From assembly GCA_013399895.1 (NCBI GenBank), contig VXBA01001255.1, positions 1,178,001 to 1,242,000 of the forward strand: a stretch of DNA of 64,000 nt, written 5' to 3'. Shown here in pieces: positions 36,986 to 50,662 of this stretch. Source of the stretch: Serilophus lunatus (Eukaryota; Chordata; Aves; Passeriformes; Eurylaimidae). The position numbers and the translations under genes were made by a program. The notes under the pieces are model-generated. The model saw only the letters and a program-made list of their open reading frames with translations. It was not told the origin of the DNA and ran no database searches. Within the stretch, counting starts at the first letter, position 1; every line of letters begins with the position of its first letter.

Positions 36986-38629
36986 TAACAGTTTTTGTGT
37001 CACACTCCCACTTTTGTTTCCCTCTACACACATTCACTGAAAATTCCACCCTAGTCATGGCTCCTGTACTGCCTTGTCATATAAAAGAAGCCCTTCAGTG
37101 CTAAAATATTTATGGGCCATTCACATCCCTCCAGGTGCATGACTGAAATAAACTACAAAACTCGCTAACTCCTCTGCCTCTATAAGGCAGAAAACCAGCA
37201 TTTTATACTTTGCTTCTAAAGGGCTCCCTTTCTCTCCATGAATCATTCAACCTCAGCTGAAAAAGAAAACTGAATGTAGACGCGTTCAAGATTTTTTGAG
37301 CACTCCTCTTAGCCCGTGGTATGTAAAAAAACACAGCCACGCCATGCCACATTGGAAAGTGGCTTTAACTCTCATAAGCTTCTAGAGAGGTGTGTCAAAA
37401 CTGCCCTCGCTTTGGTTCATTAACCTTTTGCCCTTATTTTCAGTGCACCTGACTGCTTCACCTTTTCAGCATTTAATTATTCCCTTTTCTACCCAAGCTG
37501 AAGGCTAAAGTTTGGCCTTGGACCCCTCTGTCTGCCTCACATGAGCTTGTTAAAAAGTTCTACAACTATAAGAAAGAGAAAACAGTCAACAGATATTAAA
37601 AAGTTCTAAGAGATAAAACTGGAAATGATAAAACCACTCGGTGTATGCAATGAACAAAACCAGCGTTTATTTCTAACCCCTCCAGGCTGGCAATTTTGCT
37701 CACTTGCTTGAAATGGTTAAGCATGGACACAACATCATGCTAGTCAGCAGCATTTCATGAGCTCCCTAACAGAGCTTAAAATAAAATAAAATCAGAGAAG
37801 GTAGAAGGACTACTGTTACAGTCTCTTACAAAAAAAGCCTGAGCTTTCCCCCATTTTCCATCTATGTCTTCTCTAAAAGGGCAACAGGAAGCACATGGAT
37901 AGCTCTGAAAGACCAAAATGGGAATTTCTCAACAAATGCTTGCCTGTCACAGTGAAACCAACTTCCTGAGCATAAATTATTCATGTCCAAGGATAAAAAG
38001 TATCAGAGTGGATAACCCAGAAGATTAGGGCATTTTTTGCATGGCACTTTTCTCCTTCTGTAGGGCAGGCTGTTTCCGTTTTTTGTAGCTAAGGTTTGCC
38101 AAGGAAGTTAAACTCAGCCAAGATATCTAAAGGTTACTTCGAATCATTATTTTGCTTCTCTCCCTACTACTGTTCATCATACAAAAAGCTGCTTTGACAT
38201 TTCCACATCATTCATTCAGATAAGGGCTGTAAAAGACAGAAAACAAGGGCCTTAGATTTTTCAACCACCACCAGATTCCAGACTGGGATTTACACGAAAT
38301 GGGAAAGTTGAACTCAGAACCTTCTTACATGCCAGTCATATGAGCCATGATGGAACCATCTTTGGGTTTGGTTTTTAAGGGGAGGGGAGCTGTTCTTTTC
38401 ATCATCCACAGTGCTCTTTGAGAAGCTTGGAAAGTTTTTAATGCTCTGTAATTGATGCTATTACCGAATAATAAAAAGTATAATTGCTCAGGGTTACATG
38501 TATGGGGGTAAGGAAAAAACAACTGGAATTTAAATAAGATTATATTTTCCTAAATTAAAAGATACAGTTTGAGGGAATAATAAGTTACAAGTTCTCCCAT
38601 TATGCAAATTACATCATACACTTTTAGGT
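36986..38629. other. non-coding stretch, no gene seen
   Basis: The first 100 bp may be further decayed CR1. The rest is unique AT-rich sequence with no domain-bearing frame. Confidence 0.5.
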
Positions 38630-38740
38630 AAAAGACTGAATTCTGCTTTTGCTTCTGTGCTCCTATTTAAGGTGCAAGTCCACTGAAGTAGCCACGGAGG
38701 TGAATCAGTTTCTACTCTCAGTCAGAGACCAAATTCACTG
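38630..38740 (+). repeat. possible ancient amniote interspersed repeat remnant
   Basis: GACTGAATTCTGCTTTTGC, AGGTGCAAGTCCACTGAAG and TCTACTCTCAGTCAGAGACC in this order resemble an old repeat seen in turtles and birds, whose core reads like CTGATTCTGCT..AAATCCACTGAAGTCAATGG..ACTGAGAGCAGAATT. The family name is not certain to me and the match is from memory. Confidence 0.35.
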
Positions 38741-41700
38741 ATTTCTGTATTTACTATAAATCTAGAAATTCTCAGTAACTCTAATCCAAACCCTGTCTAT
38801 TACACACTCCCAGCTAACAGCAGCAAGCCCTGGGGCTGTTTTTTCCATGTTTCTCATTTTGTATTTTGATGCATGATTCATACAATATTTGATTTACCCC
38901 TTCATTAACTTGCCTCAAGTAGAGAAGTTTGAATGCTATTAGGTCAAAAGCATTTGAAAAATTTCCTTCTCTTCAGTTGATCTACTCAGTGAATCAATAT
39001 TCTTCCTACTCATCCAGTTCTGCTCTCAAGGGAAGTCAGATGTTCACAGCCCTGACCTTAAATATTGGCCCTTAGCCCATCATTTAAAATGATAGACAGT
39101 AATTACTGAATTGGTGGACAGAACTGTCAGCTGAGGAAAAAAAAACACAAGGAAAGACAAAGATTATCGTAAAGAAAACACAGATACACTGAGATGTAGC
39201 TAACAGGATCTCACACAAGAGAGTGATACATTGTAGCCTGCCTCTGATAAACACACTGAAAATTCTGAATATAAAGAACTTTTGATTCAATTCCGTGTAT
39301 GTCAGAAACATCATCCCTTTGCCCCTCAGCTCTTCTAGCCAAACCCTTGGAATCTCAAGGGCTCTAGTGGTACTGCTTTATTTATCTTAATGTGACAAAA
39401 AAAGATACTGCTGCTATCTGGTATGAATTCAGACTCTGTATTCCAAGAAGAGAGCATCCTGCAAACTGTCATTAGCATTATTGCCTCTTTTGAGAGGGAC
39501 AGAATTGATTTTTTATCTTTTTATTTTTCTTTTTAAAAAAACCCAACCAAGTGCTAGAGTGGTCACTTAAGCCCTTCAGTATGACAGAAGCCACATTTGC
39601 ACAGTTTAAGACTCAGAAGTCTTCAGTGATTCTGGCTACCCACCTCAAAGACCTCAAAAGGACTAGGCTTGCACAGGGGAGATGTTCCTACCTCCTCAGA
39701 GTCACATGGCTTCAAGATATTTCTGACTTTCCAGTCTTTGCTTTTGAAAAATTAAATTATAGCTACAATTTTCAAACCATAATGGAAAGACATTCTCCTC
39801 CAGCATTTCTCTGGCTGGTAAACATTTTGTTCGCAAAATGCATTATGCCAAAGAGCCATTCTAATCCAGCCTACAAAACAAAAGCTGTGCATCAGTACTG
39901 ATAAAAAGTGCAATACTGCTACAGGCACTTTAATATACAGCAATTCTTTTTTGTTCCCACCTGCCTCTGAGACCAACAAAACTAATCAATGAAAATATGA
40001 AACATGTTCTGGATATATTTCCTCCTCATCCCACACCACCTATTCTGTGAAATGCCCCTCATATAATCCATGTTGTTTCCTATTGGCCTGTCAGCTTACT
40101 GTCACCTCAGCAGACAAGGCTTTGGAACAGTGTTTAAGCCAGCAGCAGAGCCTTTAGAGAGGTCTGTTACAAACACATGTGAAAACAAATCCCATTAGCA
40201 CCTTAAGAGAGTTCTATCAATAAGAAATGCCAAATATCAACATTCCTATTTTGAGGATAGCTTGAAAGAGGACAGCTACAATTTCTCAAAACAATGGCTG
40301 CTTTTCCAAGACATTTTCTGCACATGCAAGAGAATTTCTTAACCAAACAATTACTCCGAGGCCAAGACAGGTGGTCTACTGGTGCTATTCTTGGTCAGAG
40401 AGGAGCATGGAAAACTATTGGTTCTCAGTACCCACGAGAAAAGATGTATGCCTGTAAGCATAACATAAAGGTGTCTAGTTTTGCCCTAACTATGTTTTAA
40501 TAGGAGCAAGGGAAAGGAGCTAGTCTTCCCATATCTCAGAAAAAACCTAGAAGTTCAGAAAATCCTTCAAGCTGAAATGGCATGAAGGTTCTGATGGGTT
40601 TTTCACTAGACTTTTGATTGTGACAATACAAGCTACATCATGAACATTATCACCTTATTCACTTTTTCCTCACCTCCCACAAACAGATTTGCATAAAGGA
40701 CACTGGAAATGAACACAAACACATGAAGTCCCCAAACCCTTCCTGGCCCTTGCTACAGAAGGAGAATTTAGAGATGCGTTAATTTAATTAATTCACTCTT
40801 CCAAGTACTCAAAGTGAATTGAAGTGGACATAGAGGAAAAAAATACTGCTTTGCTTAAAACAGTTCACTTTCAACTACTGAAAGCTCTTTCATGGTACTT
40901 ATCTCTCCACTTTGGAGCTAAGGACACAGGGCAATGCTGGAGACTGGAGCACTCACAGCTTGCCATGTGCCTTCCCCCAAGGTGATCTCCACCCACAATT
41001 TTTGCTGACAAGTTTTTTCAGACAGTTTAGAATTCATTCACCAAGTGGCCATGTGTCCTTCATCCACAAATTGTTTCCATGTGATTTACAAAAAATTATC
41101 AGTCCAAGTTCTTTTGACTGGGCAGGTGTGTCCTGCGGTACATCTCCATACCCTTGGCTACATAAACCCAGTTCTATGGTCTCCTCTACACATATCATAT
41201 CTCCTCATAATTTTGGTTATAAATCATCATAACTAAAAGCAAGAAACTCCCCATAGGTGTCATTACAACTCAGCAGAATGATACATTTTACTTGTATATC
41301 TCACTATAGACCATGCTACACTGGTACAGATGCCTTCTGATTTTGCCCTTTAAAAATAAAAGAACATTAATTTAAAATATTTACCAGTCCAGGGGGATGT
41401 TTTTACTCAACGCCAGTTATAATTTACCATGTAAGTCCTAATTAGCAGATACAGTATATTTATTTTAGGCAGTGACAGCTGATTTTATTAAACAGAAAAA
41501 TATTTAGAGAGAAAATGTCATTGATAAGTTCGTTTTTACAAGTATACATTTACATGCTTCAGATGTCAACTATAAAATATTAACTAAGTAAACAGCAGGA
41601 TTATCACAGCAAGTTTATGACTTTTTTTAAGTCTTTGATGCTTGTGACAGTTTATGAAGCTCCGGTTTGTCAGCTGAGAGAATTTTTCTGAGTCAATATC

Positions 41701-44700
41701 AAGCAGCTCTATCACAGGTCAGCTCAGGCATGGATTTGCTTTTAAAAAAATGAGCTGAACTGCTGATTTGTAACAAGTGCCAACTCTATTTTAAATACCT
41801 TTAATATTTACCTTTATGTGGCAGTGTTATGGGATGCTGGAAAAGCACCACCCTCATCCTGAAGATGTACAGCTTGCTTCTGGACTGCTGTCAACCTCAA
41901 CAATGACAGTAAGAGCAGAAAACTTCAGTAAAGTGGTAGATCTTTGATCACCCTTTTCTTCCAACTCCACATGTAAGTGGGTGATTTAAGATAGACTGTA
42001 ACACAGAAACATCTCCTAAGATCTAGATAAGATGGTGATTGAATAGCCCTCTCTCTCCCTGATCAAAGAGTGAAGTCAAACTCTGTCTTTTAGGCAGTTG
42101 ATTTTCCTTTGCTATCCACTACGTGAATAAAAAACTTTGAAACTGTCCAAAAGGAAGTACAAGAGAGATGTGGCAAGAATAGGTCTGCAGACTGCAGTGG
42201 CTTTTAAGTGTCCATGAGGTTTTTGTGCAAGTATGAAAACACTGTCATTGGTTTCCAGATCAAACTGCTGCACAAGAAAATGCTATCTACATGAGGGAAA
42301 TCATACCTGCAGATTTTAAGAAAGAAGCCTTCTTGATCCTTTAAATTTGGGAACAAAAAAAAAAGTGTGCACAAATTCAGGGTTAATAGAGTCACTGGTA
42401 ACAGTCTCTAAGGATTGTGTCAGTAGTTCAGGGAAGATCTGTATAGATACAGTCTCCAAGAAATCTTGAGTCCTTTGGAGCACAGAAATCACTGATCCTT
42501 TTCCACAGTAGAAGCTATGCTACTTTTTACTTAAAACAGATTTTGTCTGAGATCATTTTAGTTCAGTAATGCTCATTTTCCAGACTGAACTCACAGACCC
42601 CTTTATTTTCCATGTAGGAAGACAGCAGCCTCAAAAGAGGCTCTCACATGCCTGCAGGCACAGGGCTGGTGACAGACTCTACGTCCAACTCACGGCTACC
42701 TATACCTTACATGTTACAATAGTTGAATACAGACTGGTATTAAATGCTAAATTAAATATTCCTGAATAAAAAAGCATTAGCTCTCTTGAATTGCAGAGCT
42801 GTTGCTGGATATTTATAAACCTGACAGGTTTCACTGTTGTAGAAATACTATTTCAGCCAGCATCACCCACACTATGTGAAATTCAAAACCAGAGGTACAT
42901 CAGTGGAAGGCAGCAGCTTAAATAAACCATTTGGTCTAGTACAGTATTTGAACACCAGTAGAACTTTTTTGAGGGCAAGAAAGAGCAAGACACCAGCACA
43001 GGACAAGAAAAACTCTTCTAGATTTGATCTCACCTTGCATTTCTCATAGCCATGGACAAGTCAGCAACATCAACATTGCAGCAAGAGTAGTGCCAACGAA
43101 ATGTCAACATGGAGAAGTTCAAAAAGAATTCCCAATTACCACTGATTTTGGCACAAAACTTCTCTTGCAAGGCTAACTTTTACTTCAACACCTAACTGCA
43201 CAGTGATATTAAGGCCTCAACTAGAAAATTTTGCTATACCTTTAGTTTCATAATCAACACAATGAGGATGATAAGATTTACTTTGTGGTTTTTGGAGAGC
43301 TGTGTGGAGTCATTCATTGCTCTTCACTGTGAAGAGGCCTCACTGTTCTATGCCAAGTCAGAATACAATTCTAAAACCAAGCAGAAGCAGCATTATCTAA
43401 CACAGGTGTAACTGACCAGAATAGATTTAAAAAGAGGAAAAAATATGTCTGATTACTAAAACAGGTGCAACACATGAACACTGGCACAAGACCAAAACAG
43501 AAAAACAAAACAACCAACCAAACAAAAACCCTAAACAAACCAACACACTGCCCCTCTTCCAACACTTAGAAGAAGAGAAAGAAAAGCCAATCTTGCTTTG
43601 TATCAAAGGCTACATACTCTGGCGAACCTGCCTCAATTCTCTATTTGGCTACAAGCTTTTTTGTCAAAGCTGAGTCCATTCAGTCTCCCTGTACTTCTAT
43701 TTCCACTCCAAGAAATTAAATCCCTGCCTTTGCATTATCCACGCTACAGGAAACGATTAAAATTATTAGCTTGATCTCACATGAATGTGGCTACTTAGTG
43801 CAATCTAGGTATATCCACACTACTCAAGAGTCAGTATGAACTCATTTTCTTGCAAAAAAACTCAATAGTGAAGATGCATCCTTATTTTGTTGTTGTTGTT
43901 TCCTGAATACTGCACACTCCTGAAAGTAGGGGTCTAACTGGTATCTGCAGAGCCCAGAACACAAAGCACGAACCACAAGCAGCATGCGAAGAACAAATCC
44001 AAATAGGGCCCCTTTGTGTACCAGAATTTACATGGAAACTCCTCAAAACCCAAGAGGTTTGTCTGAATATTTCATTCAGCAAAAGTGAATTCAGCAGCAG
44101 CTATGAACAAAGTAAGCTTAACTCCAAAAGTCTAACTTTTTATTATCAAATGATAAAATTACTTTTGGCCTGCTTTGCTCCCATCACTCCTGTCTCTGCT
44201 AAGTCTGAATCCCTTAGAAATGCTTTTTTATGAAATGTATCCACATCAAATAATTCTCCCCAGGAATAATCATAAAAGAACTTTCATCTCTATTTAATTA
44301 AATCTAAAAAAACCTTACATAATCAAAGGTAATTTAGACCTTCCACCGAGATCTTAGCACATATTGCCAATGATAAATCTCAGGAAGTTGCCTGGTTTGG
44401 GTCCATCTTTTAACAAACAGAAGTGTGAAGAACTTTCTATTGTATTTCAAAAAAGAGTTTCAATTGTGAAGCAGACTCAGCAATGTTTCATTCAGGCTCT
44501 TAAACCAGTGATGGCCTGATCTAAAGCTCATTAGGAGACAATCATTCCAACAATGTCTGTGAACTATATATCAGGGTCTTTCAGAAAGCAATAACTTCTT
44601 TTAGTGCCATACTTCAGACCAGCAAGGGGAAAACCATCTTGCCATCAGCATCAACACTAAAGTTTATACTCTTCAATGAGGACTGGATTTCAAAAGGTGT

Positions 44701-46249
44701 TTGTTCCTCACTCGTACTTCAGATAACTTTGTGGAAAAACAGCTGCTGGTAATACTTAAGCTCTGTGGCAAAAGAGACACTTGACTTTAAAAATGCAAGC
44801 AAGGCGGGCCGTGTGCAGAATGCTAGATCCAGGGAGGAAGGGACAACTCACAACACTCAGACACATTGCATGGTCTACAAGTTTTCATCATCTGAAGGAA
44901 TTATCTCAGTTGTCTAATTTGGCTCTCCTCAAGGAGTTCAAAGCCAAACCTTGAAGTATAGCACACAGTATCATTATTAATCCATGGAAATTTAGTGGTT
45001 TGGATCCCTCATTCTCTTTGAGATTTCATTTGCTTTTCTCATTCTTTCAGATCTCTGCTGAAACATTCTTTTCCCTCTCCTGACTGCCCCCACTGTACAC
45101 TGTCCCTTTAAGAATCCCTTCACCTCTTGTACACACCTGGGCCACACATCCCTTCAGCTCTAAAATTCATTCTGGTGGTTCTGTGTGGGCAGAAGTGATG
45201 ATACTTACTACCAAAAGGCCCATGACAAGGCAGAGCCAGATCACAAGTCTCTATAGACTGTGTTCCCACTGTACAGACTACTCCTGCTCTATTGCCAACC
45301 ATGGCTTCCTCTTAAATGGTTACAGCAGTCCCATTTTTTTTTTTACAGGAAAAGTGCAGGCATCATAGAGAGCAACTGCATATCCCTTGTCACATTCAAC
45401 AGGTGATACTTACAGTCCAATTTTCTACGCAGTGTTTTGTTGGCAATACGTTGTGAAGTAGGGTGCAGTTTCCAGGTCAAAAAAACCTAACCAAGCACAA
45501 ATGCTGCCGTAGAACCACATTACATGCTTTGGGTATAGAATTTGGATATAAGATTTGCAAAACAGCTGAAATGGTAACCTCTGTTCCGCAGCTCCTCCAT
45601 TGATTCAAGCTGTTAATGCTGCACAGAATCCAAAAGTAAGGACAAATCCGCCAGAGTTGAGCCAGCTCCGCATGAGCAGAGGGGGGATTTTTAGCAGCTT
45701 AGAATCCCAGTTTGAAGGGTTTAGTTTGAATAAGCAAGGTTTTGATTTGGAAGCACCAGAAGTGAAGAGGATATTACAGATTTTCAGAACAAAACCCTAA
45801 AACCTAGTTCTTCAGCCTAGGGATGGTCAGCACTTTTATCAAATATGCATAGCTACCCGGAGGCAGAGATCATTCAATGTTACCTACTCTGGTATTTTCC
45901 ACATCCACTTTACCAGCAGAGGTCTTTGCTGTGTGAGGTCTAAAGCCAACCTGGCTCCTGCCCTGATGGTGCAATACACTGCTCCCTTAAACTGCTCTCC
46001 TTTCCACCCACCTTGCCGAGATTATCTCTATGGGTGAACATCTGATGGGCCACACTGAATGCTCAAATCACCTTCTAGATGGCCCACACATGCAGGGGCT
46101 CCCACTGAGCCTCCAACACTGCTGATTTTGTCACAGTGGTGTCTCCTGAGGTGCAAGTCCCTGGAGGCCATACAAGCCCTACAGGATCTTAGCAGTGTTT
46201 TCTAATTTAACTGGCTGAAGTTTTAATTACTTTGTATACTTGTGTGCAA
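38741..46249. other. long non-coding stretch, no gene seen
   Basis: Open frames here (39551-39901, 40912-41232 on plus and shorter) have no recognisable domains. An AC-rich low-complexity patch spans about 43490-43545 and a (TTG) run lies at 43889-43900. The part 41380-41740 resembles conserved non-coding sequence. No transposon was recognised. Confidence 0.55.
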
Positions 46250-46772
46250 AAGCGTATTATTTCCCATGTATGGGCACCACTTCAGGTTTCCTGGAAGACC
46301 ACACTCCTGGAGTAGTGCATCCAGCTGTGGGGCCCCAAACATAAGGACGTGGACCTGTTGGAGTGAGTCCAGAGGAGGTTCACAATAATGATCTACAAAG
46401 ACAGACCAAGAATGCTGGAGTGGTTCAGCCTGGAGAAGGCTCTTAGAGCACTTTCCAGTCTCGAGAAGGTGGGTACAAGAAAACTGGACTGGGACTTTTA
46501 ACAGGGGCACGTACTGACAGGACAAGTGGAAACAATTTTGAACTGAGAGTAGGTTTAAATTAGATTTTAGGAAAAAATTCTTTACTGTAAGGGTGTGAGA
46601 CACTAGACCAAGTTGCCAAAAGAAGTTGTGGATGCCCCATCCCTAGAAGTGTGGGCTGAATGAAGCCTTGAGCAACCTGGTCTACTTAAAGTGTCCCTGA
46701 CCTCAGTGGGGAGTTTGGAACTAGATGATCTATGAGGATCCTTCCAACACAAAGCATTCTATGATCTTTCTA
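46250..46772 (+). mobile_element. old CR1 copy with preserved 3' terminus
   Basis: Landmarks in order are GTGCATCCAGCTGTGGGGCC (end of the FWAP region), GTTGGAGTGAGTCCAGAGGA, GGTTCAGCCTGGAGAAGGC, TTAGGAAAAAATTCTTTACTG, AGTTGTGGATGCCCCATCCC, TTGAGCAACCTGGTCTA, GGAACTAGATGATC and finally CATTCTATGATC. This matches the CR1 sense strand over about 0.5 kb. Several indels and substitutions destroy the reverse-transcriptase frame. The 126-codon open frame on the minus strand (46223-46603) is antisense to it and should not be annotated as a gene. Confidence 0.92.
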
Positions 46773-47811
46773 GGCTTGGTGGACAACCTGGCACAGTTCA
46801 ACCCAGCTGTTCAGCCTGCAGAGCCAAAAGAAGGCTCAGGTGGAACAGCAAAAGTATTCAATGACCAATTGCAAAATGCTTCTACCAAACAAAATCCTAC
46901 CTCTTAAAAGGTCTGAAACATTTTTCATGTGCAACTTCAATCCAGGATACTAATGAAAACAACACAAACAAAAGGAAATCCAGCTTCTGAACAGTAATAC
47001 AAATATATGCAGGCAAGTCAAATAATTCTTGCTGCCTTAATTCCCTGGAGTTGTAACTACATATTTTACACAAAGCTTAGGTATTAACAGCCCGTGTTTC
47101 CAAGCAATGAAACTGCTGCCATAAACATCCCTGGATCCACCTTTAAAACTACTCTAAATAGCCCATCTCTGTCTTGTTTTGTTGTCAGGTTTCCACCATT
47201 TTTGGGAGCACCTTGATCCTGTCTCACCACTCCATTTACCTCAGAATCTTGTTCTGCATCACTCAGGACTCCTCAGGCTCAATAACCAGGGGCCATGTGC
47301 CCAGCACACCTTGGTCACCCTACACACATTAGCCCCCAATTCACTTCCCTTCACATCCTTCGTGGCTTTACTTGCCACTGTGTATATCTTCCAGGTATAA
47401 GCTACCCCTTGTCTAGCATCTACCACATTGGGTCCTTGTACTTAGTCCTGGACACTTCTTCAAGAACCAGTGCACATCTGTGCTGTACTCCCAACATTTC
47501 TGAAGTGTTCATCAGTGTGGTACCCAGATATAAAGCTGTTAAAGAGCTGTTTTAACATTCCTTGCTGTGTACTTTGAGCCTCATTAAATATAATCAAATA
47601 AAAAAATATATAATAAAGCAAAATTCTTTCCAAAGACACTTTGTGATTGACTGTTCTTCAAATATTTCAAGAAAAAGACTGTTTGGGAAATTTGTGTCAG
47701 AATAATTTTCAGGTGGAAAGAGTCCTAAAATTAGTTTTCCATAGATCTTTTTCAGATCTCTTCCTTCTCTCCCTTCTGCATCTAAAAGGAGTTTTGTACC
47801 AGGGGAGAGGA
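46773..47811. other. non-coding stretch, no gene seen
   Basis: This is unique sequence. Overlapping frames at 47179-47400 and 47295-47555 are moderately GC-richer than their surroundings but have no recognisable domain or exon signals in both ends. Confidence 0.5.
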
Positions 47812-47844
47812 GGGGGGGGAAAAAAAAAAAAAAAAAAAAAAAAA
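47812..47844. repeat. G8A25 homopolymer junction
   Basis: Eight G residues (47812-47819) run directly into twenty-five A residues (47820-47844). It is a low-complexity tract prone to slippage; no retroposed transcript body was recognised on the 5' side. Confidence 0.9.
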
Positions 47845-50447
47845 TCAAACCAATACCTGCCTAGTGAATCTGACAAGTGACATCCAAGCAGGCTGATGGA
47901 AGTAGAGTGTCCCAATTTCTTCCTCTCTGCAATACAACCTCCTTCACTTTTAAATATACTCATGGATCTCTGTGGAGACGGCCCTGACTCAGTTGGAAGG
48001 CTCTTCCTGGCCTCACTTTCGATCTGTAAACAGATTGGTAATGGAGCATGAAGCTTCTAAGTCAGCAGCAAGGGAGCTAAACTTAATTTCAGTTCTCCCC
48101 AAATTTTTTAAACCCTTGGAAAAAAACCAAAACAATAAAAAACCCCACAGCACCTTTTCACATACTGCTAATTATTTTAATATTAATTAAAGAAATGCCA
48201 GCCAGCTCTACTGACTATATTGGCTGGGTTTAGAATATTGTTAATTCTGCATCCACACACAAACCAATTGCTGGTGTTTTTGCTTTGTAACCACATTCTG
48301 CATTAGCTTACAGGGAGCTCTTAAAGTCAGAGACTATCAGCAGCTATAACATCAGAATATCAAAGTGTTATTGTGCTATTTTCTGTAATCTTGCACAAGA
48401 GAAAACTCTGCATTCTCAGTAAAATACTTTCCTGTTCTAAACTTTTGATCAATGTGATTTCCTAAATAAAAGTATTGACACTACATATTCACAAGACAGT
48501 GTATTTAAACATGAAAAAGCTGAGAAGGTACAAGCTACCAGTCAGCAACTCACACAGTAGGAGCATTATTATTAACCACATTATTCTTTCAAGGAACAAA
48601 TCCCTCAGCCCTGCAAAGAATTTAAGCAGACTTAAATAGCCTCATTCAATCAATGAGATCCCACAAATGTTTACTTCTTTTCCTGACTCAACGTTTACTC
48701 TACATATCCCAAAAGAATTTTAAAATTCCTTTTGCCCAGACCTGCAAACCCTTCTTTATCCAAGCAGCCCTTCTTGCATCCCTATTCTCTAAAGTTCCAA
48801 TTACTTGTTGAGTAAAGATCAGCAGAATTTAACTGGCTCAGAGAGAGAATCAGTTTTCCAGCTGATGCATAGCAGCAGTTTAACAGTGAAGATCAACAAT
48901 ACAAGATGCTGGCATTCAAAAGAGGAATAAAGTACAAAGAAAGAATGAAAAACATGACATATAAATTCAGCTGGAAAAGAGAAAACAAACAAATATTGGA
49001 AACAAGTTGGGTCAAAGAGGCTGATTTGGAGTGATCTCACACAGATTACACATAAGAGAAAAGGCAAGACTATACTGTCAGTAAACAGCTACTTTAGCTT
49101 TCAATTAACTGCCTATTCACTTCTCATTTTCTCTGCAGCTGCAGGCCCAAAAGCCAGACTCTGCATCTGCAGTACAATTCCTGCACCCATGGATTCCTCC
49201 ACTAGTAAGGGATGTTTCTCTGCATTTACATCCTACAGTCAGTTTATTCCCAGTTTCAGCTGAGTAGCAGCCAAGGAAACAAATGTAGCTCAGAAGAGTT
49301 TGTCACTGTGCTTCTCCTCAGACTGACTCTTAACAGGGAGAAAGTTTGAGCTCCTGAGTCCATTTGATAACAAGCTCAGCCACGGCAGGATTACTGCCTA
49401 AAGGGTGCAGCTGTAGTAATACATATAATCACATGCATTCACGTTCAGAGGTCACCAGGTGTACATTGCCCATTCCTCGACCCCCAAAATCAATCCTCTC
49501 TTGTGACACCCTTCTTTGCAGTGAGCAATTCCCCACTTGCTCTCCTAAATTTACAATGTATTTTCCAACCTAATTTAAAGCCAGGTGTTAAGGTGCATCT
49601 GCTTGATCTCTGGTGTGTTTATGGGAGCCCCAGAAGGCAGAGTGCACAAAAGACCGAATGGCTGAAAAATCCTACAAAACTCTTCCCAGTCGGACAGCCT
49701 GTCAGCAGGAATGAATTGCAGCAAGGGGAGCTCCCGCAGAGCTATCAACACAGGAGATTTGAAATTAGCTAACTGGTTTTGACAGGCTCTCCTTGGCCTT
49801 AAGCACTGAGGAAAATCCATAAACCACACTTCCCTTACAGGAATGTGTTCAGCTGCAAAAGCAACAATTAAAAAGGAGAAAGATGTAGACAGACATCTTT
49901 AGGACAGCATCATGCTGCAGCAGATAAGCAAAGTCTCCAAGTGATTTAGGAGCCTTGATCACAACTCCTGTAAGAATGACCACGTGAAATGTGAATCCCA
50001 CTGCCTCTCTCAGTTCCTCTAGCCTTTCTAAGAAATAGGTTTGCTCTGTCATGCTCTGGTTTCCACATGCTTTCTAAAGCAAGCAAGGCTTTTGCAAACT
50101 GCCCTAGGAGTGACACGTGAACGTCTCTGCAGGTTTCCCCTCCCGCTTCACATCTTGAATGTCCTGGCTGACTTGGATCGAGGTTTACAGCTGCCATAAC
50201 ACAGAAAAAATCTCTAAACAAGCCCAGCAGCTGGGCAGAAAAGAGACATCCAAGAAGAATCCCCTGGGAATGCCCTTTCTACAGGAAAGGCCAGGATTGC
50301 CTCTTATTGAACACCTGCAAAGCCTAGAGAGAATTAGAAAGAAAACCCTCTTGAAGTCTCGGCCCAGGGGAAAGTTTCAATCAGAGGTCGCAATGAACCA
50401 CAAGACAAAGCCATTTGAAACCAAGCTCCATTACTTCTGCTCCACAG
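47845..50447. other. non-coding stretch, no gene seen
   Basis: No supportable gene. The part 48190-48440 is complex, non-repetitive sequence resembling conserved non-coding DNA. Frames at 49503-49772, 49946-50221 and 50159-50479 are without recognisable domains. Confidence 0.5.
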
Positions 50448-50521
50448 AGGACTACTTATTTAAACTACCTCTTATTTGAAGATCGCAGCAATTTAATTAA
50501 GCAAATGGCCCTCAAAGGCAG
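50448..50521 (+). other. exon-like unit using a donor inside a MIR-like repeat (unproven)
   Basis: An acceptor TTACTTCTGCTCCACAG ends at 50447 and a perfect donor CAG|GTAAGT has its GT at 50522. The 74-bp interior is open in frame 1 throughout (beginning RTTYLNYLLFEDRSN) and closed in the others. The donor falls at the edge of a MIR-like SINE whose consensus carries a GGTAGGTA block there, so the site may be an exonisation event or simple coincidence. Confidence 0.18.
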
Positions 50522-50662
50522 GTAAGTATCATGATGCTTATGTTACAGACAGTTTGCACTGAAGCACTGAGCAGTTAATTGAGTAACCCATGACCACACA
50601 GGAGTGGTGGCAAAGGAACCCACGAGTTCTGACTTTCTGGTCTTTTTCTTTAACTACTAAAG
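50520..50662 (-). repeat. MIR-like SINE fragment
   Basis: The plus strand reads AGGTAAGTATCATGATGC, then TTATGTTACAGACAG, GAGTAACCCATGACCACACAG, TGGTGGCAAAGGAACCCACG and AGTTCTGACTTTCTGGTC with TTTCTTTAACTAC. This follows the reverse-complement MIR consensus through the precise order GGTAGGTACTATTATTATCC, TTTTACAGATGAGG, TAACTTGCCCAAGGTCACACAGC, GTGGCAGAGCCGGGATTCG, GACTCC and TTTCCACTAC. It is the best SINE match in the window. Confidence 0.65.

Noticed and set aside
46223..46603. 126-codon minus-strand open frame
   Set aside because: Antisense to the decayed CR1 copy at 46250-46772.
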